Assembly: GCF_014610845.1 (NCBI RefSeq) | Contig: NZ_JABTCG010000004.1 | Coordinates: 1 to 64,000 of the forward strand | Source of the DNA: Maribacter arenosus | GTDB taxonomy: Bacteria > Bacteroidota > Bacteroidia > Flavobacteriales > Flavobacteriaceae | Length of the DNA: 64,000 bases | Reading direction: 5' to 3' | Shown here: positions 8,782 to 17,051 of the stretch, in pieces | Numbering within the stretch: position 1 is the first letter of the stretch | How the letters are laid out: each line of letters starts with the position of its first letter | Position numbers and translations under genes: made by a program | Notes under the pieces: model-generated | Seen by the model: only the letters and a program-made list of their open reading frames with translations | What the model was told of the DNA's origin: nothing | Databases searched by the model: none

Positions 8782-9213
8782 ATGAAGATTTCAATAGGTA
8801 ACGATCATGCCGGTACTGAATATAAACTAGCTATTATAGGTCTATTAAAGTCATTGAACATAGAGGTCATCAATTATGGCACCGATGGCACCGATAGTGT
8901 TGATTATGCTGATTTTATACATCCGGTTGCCAAGGATATCGAAGAAGAAAAAGTAGACTTCGGTATTATTATTTGTGGTAGTGGCAATGGTGCTGCAATG
9001 ACTGCCAATAAACATCAAAAAATTAGATGCGCCCTTTGTTGGAACAAGGAGATAGTTCAATTGGCACGTGAACACAACGATGCCAACGTGTTGAGTTTAC
9101 CGGCACGTTATATTTCCTTACCACAAGCTTTGGAAATGGTAAAGGTGTTTTTATCGACCGCGTTCGAAGGCGGTAGGCATGAACGGCGCATAGAAAAGAT
9201 ACCATGTAATTAA
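8782..9213 (+). CDS. rpiB: Ribose-5-phosphate isomerase B
   Basis: A 143-residue RpiB/LacAB-type isomerase interconverting ribose 5-phosphate and ribulose 5-phosphate in the pentose phosphate pathway. The N-terminus MKISIGNDHAGTEYK is the conserved phosphate-binding start, and IIICGSGNGAAMTANK carries the active-site region with the nucleophilic Cys. I chose the ATG at 8782: an upstream in-frame ATG at 8737 would place 15 extra residues before the conserved start and would lie upstream of the inferred transcription start. Confidence 0.93.
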   Translation: MKISIGNDHAGTEYKLAIIGLLKSLNIEVINYGTDGTDSVDYADFIHPVAKDIEEEKVDFGIIICGSGNGAAMTANKHQKIRCALCWNKEIVQLAREHNDANVLSLPARYISLPQALEMVKVFLSTAFEGGRHERRIEKIPCN

Positions 9214-9272
9214 TACATTGTTCTTATTGTATTTAAACGGATGCTTTAGCCCATCTTACCCTGTATTGACCT

Positions 9273-10184
9273 ATGGCACATAATCACCATCATTCCCATT
9301 CCCATACCGACTTAAAAGGAAAAAATTTAATCATATCCATACTTCTTAATATTCTTATTACTGTTTCCCAGGTAATAGGAGGATTGGTTTCTGGAAGTTT
9401 AGCCCTGCTATCGGATGCTCTGCATAATTTCAGTGATGTACTGTCTTTGATTGTCAGTTATATTGCAACCGTCCTTTCAAAAAAGAAAGCCTCGACCAAT
9501 AAGACCTTTGGCTACAAACGGGCCGAGATTATTGCTGCTTTTGTCAATGCCGCTACTTTGATAGTGGTTGCGATCATTTTGATAAAGGAAGCCATTGAGC
9601 GGTTTATAGAACCTATGGAAATTGAATCGAACTTGGTCATTTGGTTATCAATTCTAGGGATAGCAGCAAATGGTTTTAGTGTCTTATTATTAAAAAAGGA
9701 TGCAGGGCGCAATATGAACATGAAATCCGCCTACCTCCATTTAATGACGGATATGATGGCTTCCGTCGCCGTTTTGATTGGTGGTCTATTAATGAAATTC
9801 TATCAAATGTACTGGGTCGATGCCACATTGACCTTGGCGATTGCCCTGTATCTGATTTACATGGGCTATGATCTTTTAAAGGAATCCACAAGGGTTCTTA
9901 TGTTATTCACCCCTAACACCATACAAGTCCAACATATTGTGGAGACCATAAGTAAGATCGACTCCATTAAAAATGTGCATCATGTGCACATTTGGCAATT
10001 GAATGAAGATGAAATACATCTTGAAGCCCATATAGACTTTCTACAGGATATAAAACTTTCCGAATTCGATTTAATCCTTGACCAGATAGAGGAGGAGGTC
10101 TTTCATAAATTCGGGATAAACCATGTCAATATTCAACCTGAATTCGGCAAGTGTGATGTTAAACAAATCATTGTACAGGATTGA
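9273..10184 (+). CDS. Cation diffusion facilitator (CDF) family metal efflux protein
   Basis: A 303-residue inner-membrane antiporter of the CzcD/ZitB type that expels Zn2+ or similar divalent cations. It has a His-rich N-terminus (AHNHHHSHSHTD), six membrane segments, the metal-site motifs DALHNFSDV in helix II and HLMTDMMAS in helix V, and a cytosolic C-terminal metal-binding domain with HHVHIWQLNEDEIHLEAH. It overlaps the downstream GNAT gene region closely (the next ATG is 2 bp after the stop), so the two are cotranscribed. Metal specificity is inferred from the family, with Zn2+ most likely. Confidence 0.92.
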   Translation: MAHNHHHSHSHTDLKGKNLIISILLNILITVSQVIGGLVSGSLALLSDALHNFSDVLSLIVSYIATVLSKKKASTNKTFGYKRAEIIAAFVNAATLIVVAIILIKEAIERFIEPMEIESNLVIWLSILGIAANGFSVLLLKKDAGRNMNMKSAYLHLMTDMMASVAVLIGGLLMKFYQMYWVDATLTLAIALYLIYMGYDLLKESTRVLMLFTPNTIQVQHIVETISKIDSIKNVHHVHIWQLNEDEIHLEAHIDFLQDIKLSEFDLILDQIEEEVFHKFGINHVNIQPEFGKCDVKQIIVQD

Positions 10185-10186
10185 AG

Positions 10187-10642
10187 ATGCACATTACAAT
10201 AAAAAAGTTCGAAGCACTTACCTTGGAAGAGTTATACGCTATACTGCGACTTCGTTCTGAAGTTTTTGTAGTTGAGCAAGATTGTGTATATCAGGATTTG
10301 GATGGAAAGGATCAAAAAGCACTTCATGTTATAGGAAAAAAGGAAGGCGTCGTAATCGCTTATACACGACTATTCAAATCAGGGGATTATTTTGAACAAG
10401 CCAGTATTGGCCGTGTTGTGGTTAAAAAATCGGAACGTAAATATGGATATGGTCATGAAATCATGATCGCTTCCATAAAAGCCGTTCGAGAACACTTGAA
10501 CGAAACCACCATTAAGATATCCGCACAAACCTACCTTAAAAAATTTTACAATTCCCTCGGGTTTAAAGCGATTGGGGAGGAATATCTGGAAGATGGTATT
10601 CCGCACATCGGAATGGTGAAAAACCAATTACCAGGTTCTTAA
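10187..10642 (+). CDS. ElaA-like GNAT family N-acetyltransferase
   Basis: A 151-residue protein of the GNAT fold. The N-terminus (LYAILRLRSEVFVVEQDCVY) and the acetyl-CoA-binding stretch GRVVVKKSERKYGYGHEIM match ElaA-type acetyltransferases, whose substrate is not established. The ATG at 10187 is preferred over a TTG at 10181 that would overlap the stop of the CDF gene. The 3' end overlaps the convergent small gene by 4 bp. Confidence 0.87.
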   Translation: MHITIKKFEALTLEELYAILRLRSEVFVVEQDCVYQDLDGKDQKALHVIGKKEGVVIAYTRLFKSGDYFEQASIGRVVVKKSERKYGYGHEIMIASIKAVREHLNETTIKISAQTYLKKFYNSLGFKAIGEEYLEDGIPHIGMVKNQLPGS

Positions 10643-11019
10643 ATACGAATAGGTGATTTGTTCGAAAGGTTGATGTCCTCCAACATATTATCCGTAAACT
10701 TATAATGCCCCTTTGTTGTAATAATTCGAAAGCGATTTGATTTTAATCGGCTCAAGGTATCTAAAAACAACCACTTTGATTTTAAAAGCAACGGTTTTTC
10801 GGATTTAAGGCTTATTTCAAAAATATACTTAATCCCATTTTTTAACGCCACAATATCAGGTGTGATTTTCGTACCGCTTTCTTTACTTATATATGATTTT
10901 GGAGTTTCGTAGCCCTCCATATCAGCTTTGATATTTTCAAAACCAGTGGCTTCTAAATGATGGATTGATTTTTCCAGGAATTCTTTATTGTCTTTTTTAT
11001 CTACTTTGACCATTCTCAT
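10639..11019 (-). CDS. Conserved-looking hypothetical protein, possible nuclease-like fold
   Basis: A 126-residue basic protein without signal or membrane segment; an alternative ATG lies two codons in (11013). The central stretch TPDIVALKNGIKYIFEISLK has the strand-turn-strand shape of PD-(D/E)XK nucleases (PD, then FEI), but the lysine is not at the standard position two after the Glu, so activity is doubtful. It ends overlapping the ElaA-like gene and is preceded by a 10-bp inverted repeat. I do not recognise the family. Confidence 0.6.
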   Translation of the reverse strand: MRMVKVDKKDNKEFLEKSIHHLEATGFENIKADMEGYETPKSYISKESGTKITPDIVALKNGIKYIFEISLKSEKPLLLKSKWLFLDTLSRLKSNRFRIITTKGHYKFTDNMLEDINLSNKSPIRI

Positions 11020-11058
11020 AAAGTAAGGTAAAAATATAACAAAAACAAATTTTAAGTG

Positions 11059-11086
11059 TTGATTAACAATGTTTTATGTTAATCAA
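11059..11086. promoter_or_regulatory. 10-bp perfect inverted repeat, operator-like
   Basis: TTGATTAACA (11059-11068) and TGTTAATCAA (11077-11086) are perfect inverted copies with an 8-bp centre, 40 bp upstream of the small gene starting at 11019. There is no T tract directly after it on either strand, which argues against a terminator. Confidence 0.4.
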
Positions 11087-11190
11087 TATTGGTACTAAAA
11101 AGTAATTTTGTCGAGGTGGTACCCTTGCCAAAAACAAACCGTTTCATTTAATGACAAACCCATTGATTTTTTTGGTTCTATGCAAAAGGG

Positions 11191-13551
11191 TCAACGCACA
11201 AAAATCGTTTTTGTAAGTCGTATATCTGCCGAAGAACTACCTACCATAATTTCAAATTCCCCTGGCTCAACCTTATACTGCATGTCCTTGTCCCAGAGAC
11301 CCAATTCTTCGATAGGGATATCAAAATCCAGAGCGACAGTTTGGGAGGGCCGAAGTTCTATTTTTCTAAATTCTTTAAGGACTTTAACCGGGGTGGTCAC
11401 CGAACTTATTTTATCATTGATATACACCTGCACGACTTCTTTCCCGGTCATTTCCCCTATGTTCTTTACATTCATGGAAATATGGACGAATCCATCCACA
11501 TCCAACATCGTATCCCCAACCTTTAAATCAGAATATTCGAACTGTGTATAACTCAACCCGTGTCCGAATGGGAAAAGTGGATCCGGTGAGGAGAACACAT
11601 AATCCCTACCCGGTTTTTCTTCTGTTCCCCTTTGGTTATAAAAGCCTTTTCCAGAAGGTTTAGTATTGTAGAAAACGGGGAGGTGCCCAACACTTGTTGG
11701 AACGGTTACTGGCAGTTTCCCGGAAGGATTCACTTCCCCAAATAAAATACGGGTTAAGGCATTGCCGCCTTCCTCCCCTGGATACCAGGCCTCTACAATG
11801 GCAGGGATATGTTCTTTTTCCCAAGCAATCGAATACGCCCTCCCATGCACCATAACCAAAACGATAGGCTTTCCTGTTTCATATATCGCTTTGATCAATT
11901 CAGGTTGAACACCAGGAGGCGTCAAGGTTGTTCGATCAAACCCCTCACCGCAAGTTGCGAAATCGCCGGGAATGTCCTTTCCCCAACCGATGCCCGAAAG
12001 GGTCATACTGGTTCCGCCTATAACCAGTATCACTATATCGCTTTGTTCTGCAGCCGATACGGCAGCCGGTATATTACTAGTGTCGAGACCCGTAATGGTG
12101 CACCCTTGGGCATAATTCACCTTGATATTCCCATTAACATAATTCTTTATACCCTCTAAAAGGGTTACCCCGGAAGCATTATCCTTTGTTGCGCTGTAAT
12201 CGCCATATTGCACTTGATCGGCATTGGGCCCAATAACTGCGATTGAATTGAGTTTGGACACGTCCAAGGGCAAGAGATTGGCCTCGTTCTTTAGCAGGAT
12301 AATCGACTCTTCAGCAATTTCACGCGCTAAGGTCTTGTTTTCTTGGGTATGAATGAGATCAGACACCTTATTCGGGGCAGTATAGGGTTTATCGAATAGG
12401 CCAGCCTTGAATTTTGCGGTTAGGATGTTTTGTGCAGCCAGATCGATTAGGGAGCTATCGACTTTTCCCGTCTTAACCAATTCCGCCAATTCTGAAAACG
12501 CATATGGTTTTGGCGCCTCTAGATCAATCCCCGCCCTTATTGACTGAATGGCTGTTTCGGCCCGATTATGGGTCACCTTATGAAAGTGCTCCAACATCCA
12601 TATGGCTTCATAATCCGAAAATACATAGCCCTTAAAACCTAATTCTTTACGTAAAATATCTTTCATTAAGTATTCATCACTATGTAACGGAATCCCATTT
12701 ACTTCATTGTAAGCAGGCATTACCGCATAAATATTGGCTTCTTGAATAACTTTTTTGAACGGATATATATGTAAATCCCTTAAATCCCTGGGACCTACAT
12801 TATTTGGGCCAAGATTAATGCCGGCAATTGGTGTACTATAGGCTACAAAATGTTTTGCCGTGCACATTAGTTTGTTGTCCGGAATCCGATTTTTTGTGAC
12901 ATCAGGGTCACCCTGCATTCCTATGACAAAGGCCTTTCCCATTTCGGCCACATGGAAAGGGTCTTCCCCATAACACTCTTCAACCCTCCCGTATCTTGGA
13001 TCCCTTGCCAAATCGAACAAAGGGGATAATGCTTGGTCTACTCCGGATAGGCTTGCTTCGTGCGCAATCACCGAGCTCATTTTCTGTATCAGATCAGGAT
13101 TCCAAGTACTTCCCTGTGCAATGGCCTGTGGAAAAATAGTGGCACCAAAGGCTAATTGCCCATGCAGGCACTCTGCGATTTGTATTGCCGGTATGCCAAG
13201 TCTTGTATTATTCCTAAGATAGTTGTCAGCAGCTTCCGATAGTTTTGCGATTTGATCTACCCCTACAAACGGACTTTCCAAACAGCCGATACTTTTTCCT
13301 TGGAACAATTTTTCCAAGGAGGCAACACTCACCTCTTCGTTTTTGTCTAGCTCCAAATCAGATAGACTCATCATATTCATTTGGGAAATCTTTTCCTCTA
13401 GGGTCATTCTGCCCAAAAGGTCTTTTACCCGGAGCTCAACATCAAGGGAATTATTTTTATAGGGCAAAACATGGTTTTGCGCAAAGCAAACGGTAATCAT
13501 ACCTAAACCAAGAACCCACTTAGTGATCGATTGGATGAAAGGCATTGGCAT
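11191..13551 (-). CDS. Glycoside hydrolase family 3 beta-glucosidase-like enzyme
   Basis: A 786-residue secreted GH3 enzyme (BglX-like) that removes beta-linked sugars from oligosaccharide ends. Starting at 13551 gives a signal peptide ending VCFAQ; in-frame starts at 13569 and 13614 exist. After it come the TIM-barrel domain (LLGRMTLEEKISQMN, LMCTAKHFVAYSTP) with the nucleophile in KGYVFSDYEAI, the alpha/beta domain (LNSIAVIGPNADQVQYGDYS), and a C-terminal fibronectin-III-like domain (KEVVQVYINDKISS). This is the usual three-domain order and length. It lies alone, 300 bp downstream of the restriction-modification pair. Substrate is unknown. Confidence 0.92.
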   Translation of the reverse strand: MPMPFIQSITKWVLGLGMITVCFAQNHVLPYKNNSLDVELRVKDLLGRMTLEEKISQMNMMSLSDLELDKNEEVSVASLEKLFQGKSIGCLESPFVGVDQIAKLSEAADNYLRNNTRLGIPAIQIAECLHGQLAFGATIFPQAIAQGSTWNPDLIQKMSSVIAHEASLSGVDQALSPLFDLARDPRYGRVEECYGEDPFHVAEMGKAFVIGMQGDPDVTKNRIPDNKLMCTAKHFVAYSTPIAGINLGPNNVGPRDLRDLHIYPFKKVIQEANIYAVMPAYNEVNGIPLHSDEYLMKDILRKELGFKGYVFSDYEAIWMLEHFHKVTHNRAETAIQSIRAGIDLEAPKPYAFSELAELVKTGKVDSSLIDLAAQNILTAKFKAGLFDKPYTAPNKVSDLIHTQENKTLAREIAEESIILLKNEANLLPLDVSKLNSIAVIGPNADQVQYGDYSATKDNASGVTLLEGIKNYVNGNIKVNYAQGCTITGLDTSNIPAAVSAAEQSDIVILVIGGTSMTLSGIGWGKDIPGDFATCGEGFDRTTLTPPGVQPELIKAIYETGKPIVLVMVHGRAYSIAWEKEHIPAIVEAWYPGEEGGNALTRILFGEVNPSGKLPVTVPTSVGHLPVFYNTKPSGKGFYNQRGTEEKPGRDYVFSSPDPLFPFGHGLSYTQFEYSDLKVGDTMLDVDGFVHISMNVKNIGEMTGKEVVQVYINDKISSVTTPVKVLKEFRKIELRPSQTVALDFDIPIEELGLWDKDMQYKVEPGEFEIMVGSSSADIRLTKTIFVR

Positions 13552-13853
13552 TCTGAATTTATATCCCATGATTTCGAGAAGGTGAATTATATTGTTGAAC
13601 CGAGAATTTAGCAAGGATTAAAAGTAACGATTTATCCTTTATACGAGGCAAGGAATTATATCCGACAGCGCAACTGGCTTTTAAGATGCTTAAGTTGATG
13701 GCACCGACCCATTGGTCGGTTAATAGAATGACCAAACTTGCCTCAACAGCCTTAAAACCCATATCCGGTAGTAGTCTGTCGATTAAATACATGAATAACA
13801 CAATCTGGAATAATAACTTTAAATCGTATAGACCGGTGGGTTTGTATTATCAA

Positions 13854-14468
13854 TTATATGAAACGCTTTGCGAGGCCATTATCAATTAAAAAACCAAGTT
13901 TTAAAATCAGATTTATTGGTTTTTCGGCCTTATTATAACTAGAGCGATAAAGGTATCCCTCTGTTTTCGAATCAAGTTCCGGCACTTTTATTTTTCCATG
14001 CCTAGGCAGCGAGCCCTCTAGAAAACCCACCAAACTTTTTTGGGTAATAGTTCTGGATTTTAAAAAAGAAATAAGTTTTCCCCGGTTCACAAATGTTATT
14101 TTACAGCTAGTAAATTTATTGGGTTCATCAGAATAGATGCCTGTAATCAAAGCATAAAAATCGGTCTTCTTCGAAGCATCAAAAAGCCAGCCTTTTTTTA
14201 ACGCCCCTTTTTTTTGATAGCTAAGCTCAAAGGCAAAAGTTGGTAGATCGTCGTTCACATAATCCAATTGGGCCTTTTCATCTACCAAAAACTCTTTTTT
14301 GGTAACTCGATGGGTTAATATCAAATCAATTCCTTTAAGTTGCTTTTTTAAATCGGATATGCGTTTAAATCGATAATGATTAAGATGTTTTTTGTAAAGT
14401 GAATCCAGGAGAATCGCTAGGTGCTGTTCTTTTTGTAAATCTGTCTTAAAGTTGCTTGTCAGCCCCAC
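13854..14468 (-). CDS. Putative type II restriction endonuclease (PD-(D/E)XK)
   Basis: A 204-residue protein directly downstream of a C5-cytosine methyltransferase. Around residue 47 the sequence GIDLILTHR followed by KEFLVDEKAQLDY gives the D...(D/E)-x-K nuclease signature (Asp of GID; D-E-K). It has no signal or membrane segment. It contains no internal Met codon; its only plausible start is the GTG at 14468, three bases after the methyltransferase TAA and in the same frame, so translation is probably by termination-reinitiation or rare readthrough. Function as the cognate restriction enzyme rests on the motif plus linkage; I do not recognise a named REase family. Cleavage site is unknown. 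Confidence 0.7.
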   Translation of the reverse strand: MGLTSNFKTDLQKEQHLAILLDSLYKKHLNHYRFKRISDLKKQLKGIDLILTHRVTKKEFLVDEKAQLDYVNDDLPTFAFELSYQKKGALKKGWLFDASKKTDFYALITGIYSDEPNKFTSCKITFVNRGKLISFLKSRTITQKSLVGFLEGSLPRHGKIKVPELDSKTEGYLYRSSYNKAEKPINLILKLGFLIDNGLAKRFI

Positions 14469-14471
14469 GCC

Positions 14472-15698
14472 TTAGTTGCTGATTTTTTTGAACAAAGCCG
14501 CTCCAATTTTTTCAACTACCCCGACCACAAGGGCATTACCCATAAAAAAAGCGCGTTTTGCGTCCGAAATGCCCTCTAATTGGGTATGGTTATCAGGAAA
14601 CATGTTCAATCGTTCCAGTTCAACAGGGGTCAAACGGCGCAATCCTTTTGAAGTTTGAACCACATGCTTGAACCTCGAAGGGCTTTTGCCTCCTTCACCA
14701 GTGATAATGGTACGCGAAGCATTGTCCAAGGCATCGGGAAAGACCATAGCCCCCTCACTATAGTTGTATTCATAGCCATTTTTTGCCGTTCGCACCTCTT
14801 TTTTTGCTCCTTTTAAATATTCCCATTTTGGATATTCTTGTGAGGGAATAAAGAAATCCTTGGTTACTTCCCCATTTTGCAGCACATCGGCAAGCAGTGT
14901 TCGAGGGCCATCGTAATTCGGATGGGACTTTGCGGTAAACACCTCGTTATTGATGCTTACCCCAGTATTGGCAAAAGGAGATAACTTTTCCCCATGATTG
15001 AATTGTTCGGAAATTTCAACCAAATCCCCATCTAGGGTAAAGTGATTGTATTTTTCGAACGAATTTTGAATTGAAAAGGCATTTGCCATAGTGCCTTGTT
15101 GGGTAATCCAATCTTTTTTGTCCGCTTTTTTCAAAGATTTATATAAGGGGGTGGATTTATGATACCCCAAGAAAAATATCCGTCTTCGGCGCTGTGGCAT
15201 CCCATAATCCGCTGCATTGATAACACGCCATTCGACCGCATAGCCCAAATTGCTCAAACTTTTTAGCATAATGGCAAAATCACGCCCCCGTTGTGTTGAG
15301 GGGGATTTTAAAAGACGATCCACATTTTCAAGCAATAGATATTTGGGAGGTGTTTCTTTCTCCGATAAAATATGATGAATAGACCACCATAAGACGCCCT
15401 TTTTACCAATCAGACCTTTGGAATTCTGCAGGGTGGTAGCTACCGAATAATCCTGACAAGGAAAGCCGCCTACCAAAATATCCGCGTCCGGAATTTCAGA
15501 TATTGGCACTTCCGAAATATCGGTATTGCTATGGTTTTTGTCGCCGAAACGGGCCTCATAGACCATGGAAGCATGTTGGGTCTTTGTCGATGGCTCCCAT
15601 TGATTGGACCAAATCACCTCATAATTTCCGGATTTTTCAAGTCCCAGGCGAAAACCGCCAACACCTGCAAAAAGCTCTATGACCTTAAGTTTTTTCAT
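14472..15698 (-). CDS. C5-cytosine DNA methyltransferase (type II R-M)
   Basis: A 408-residue methyltransferase transferring methyl from AdoMet to cytosine C5. Conserved motifs are present in order: I (VIELFAGVGGFRLGLE, residues 5-20), IV (GGFPCQDYSV with the catalytic Cys near residue 80), VI (LLLENVDRLL), VIII (QRRRRIFFLGY), and IX/X at the C-terminus (RRLTPVELERLNMFPD, FFMGNALVVGVVEKI). The region between VIII and IX is the target-recognition domain. It protects DNA against the downstream nuclease and is upstream of it in one operon. The recognition sequence cannot be read from the protein. Confidence 0.93.
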   Translation of the reverse strand: MKKLKVIELFAGVGGFRLGLEKSGNYEVIWSNQWEPSTKTQHASMVYEARFGDKNHSNTDISEVPISEIPDADILVGGFPCQDYSVATTLQNSKGLIGKKGVLWWSIHHILSEKETPPKYLLLENVDRLLKSPSTQRGRDFAIMLKSLSNLGYAVEWRVINAADYGMPQRRRRIFFLGYHKSTPLYKSLKKADKKDWITQQGTMANAFSIQNSFEKYNHFTLDGDLVEISEQFNHGEKLSPFANTGVSINNEVFTAKSHPNYDGPRTLLADVLQNGEVTKDFFIPSQEYPKWEYLKGAKKEVRTAKNGYEYNYSEGAMVFPDALDNASRTIITGEGGKSPSRFKHVVQTSKGLRRLTPVELERLNMFPDNHTQLEGISDAKRAFFMGNALVVGVVEKIGAALFKKISN

Positions 15699-15817
15699 TC
15701 AGGGCGAAAATAATAAAAATAGTAGTGCGGGACATACTGCACTTGGCAACTTTGAAGGGAATGGGGTAGCAAGGAAAAACCATATTAATGGCTATTTTTA
15801 CACAAAATATGCTTGAT

Positions 15818-17011
15818 ATGAATCTGAAAAACGCTGTTTATGGTTTTTTTATAGTCCTTCTGATCAATATTTCCTGTAGGGATGGAGAAACTAAGGAAAA
15901 TACAATCCAAGAAGAGATAAATCACGTAGCATCCAAGTTCGCCCCGGACAAGCGCGTAGCGCTGTTCACTATAAACATATTAAAATATAACGAAAGGTAT
16001 GTTTTAAAAGGCGAAAGCAATCTACCCCAAGCTGTCGAAGCCTTAAAAATGAGGTTAGAGTCCAAAAACGTTGATTTTATTGATAGTATCCAGATATTGC
16101 CATCCGCAGATCTTATGGGAAAAAATCGGGGAGTCATTAAAAATTCCGTAGCTAACCTACGAAGTAATCCTAAACACGCGGCTGAATTGGCTACCCAAGC
16201 CATTCTTGGAACACCTGTAAAGGTCTATAAAAAATCGGAAAATTGGTATTTGATCCAAACGCCAGACAAGTATATCTCATGGGTAGATAGTGGAGGCGTT
16301 GAATTGATGGACTCTGTAGCGGCAAACCATTGGAAATCTTCCGAAAAGGTCATATTTACGAAAACCTACGGACATACCTATTCCGCTCCTGATAAGAATG
16401 CCCAAGTGGTTTCTGATATCGCTGCCGGAGGAATCTTAGAAAAGGTAAATGAAGTTGTAGGGTACTTTAAGGTGAAATATCCCGATGGCCGAATCGCCTA
16501 TATCGATAAGAACGAGGCAGAGGAATACGGTCAATGGTTGCAAGATTTGGATTTGACCACGGGGTCTTTGGTCGCTACTTCAAAACAACTTATGGGAGTG
16601 CCCTATCTTTGGGGCGGCACCTCGACCAAAGGCGTTGATTGTAGCGGGTTTACCAAAACCATTTATTTCCTTAATGGCCTGGTCATTCCCCGCGATGCAT
16701 CCCAACAAGTGCATACGGGCAAACCCATAGATTCAATAAAAAACTTTAAAAATCTCATTGAAGGTGATTTACTGTTTTTTGGCCAAAAAGCTACAGATTC
16801 TACCGAAGAGAAGGTAGTACATGTAGGCATGTGGATCGGTAACAATGAGTTTATCCACGCTTCTGAGATGGTTCGCGTCAGCAGTATGGACCCCAAAGCG
16901 CCTAATTTCGATGAGTGGAACCTGAACCGATATTTACGTACTCAGCGAATTCTAAAAGAAGAAGATAAAGACCTTATCAATCTGGTTCATACGCCAATTT
17001 TCAACGATTAA
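15818..17011 (+). CDS. NlpC/P60 family peptidoglycan hydrolase lipoprotein with SH3 domains
   Basis: A 397-residue protein when started at 15818, giving a lipoprotein signal (FFIVLLINISC). In-frame starts at 15788 and 15809 would add up to ten residues. After the signal come two bacterial SH3-like regions (GVIKNSVANLRSNPKHAAE; TYGHTYSAPDKNAQVVSDI) and a C-terminal NlpC/P60 cysteine-peptidase domain with the catalytic Cys in GTSTKGVDCSGFTK and His in KVVHVGMWIG. Such enzymes cut gamma-D-Glu-diaminopimelate bonds in peptidoglycan. Divergent from the R-M operon. Confidence 0.9.
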   Translation: MNLKNAVYGFFIVLLINISCRDGETKENTIQEEINHVASKFAPDKRVALFTINILKYNERYVLKGESNLPQAVEALKMRLESKNVDFIDSIQILPSADLMGKNRGVIKNSVANLRSNPKHAAELATQAILGTPVKVYKKSENWYLIQTPDKYISWVDSGGVELMDSVAANHWKSSEKVIFTKTYGHTYSAPDKNAQVVSDIAAGGILEKVNEVVGYFKVKYPDGRIAYIDKNEAEEYGQWLQDLDLTTGSLVATSKQLMGVPYLWGGTSTKGVDCSGFTKTIYFLNGLVIPRDASQQVHTGKPIDSIKNFKNLIEGDLLFFGQKATDSTEEKVVHVGMWIGNNEFIHASEMVRVSSMDPKAPNFDEWNLNRYLRTQRILKEEDKDLINLVHTPIFND

Positions 17012-17051
17012 TCTGTCTAAATTCTGTCCATAAAATCAAACCGATGCTTAT

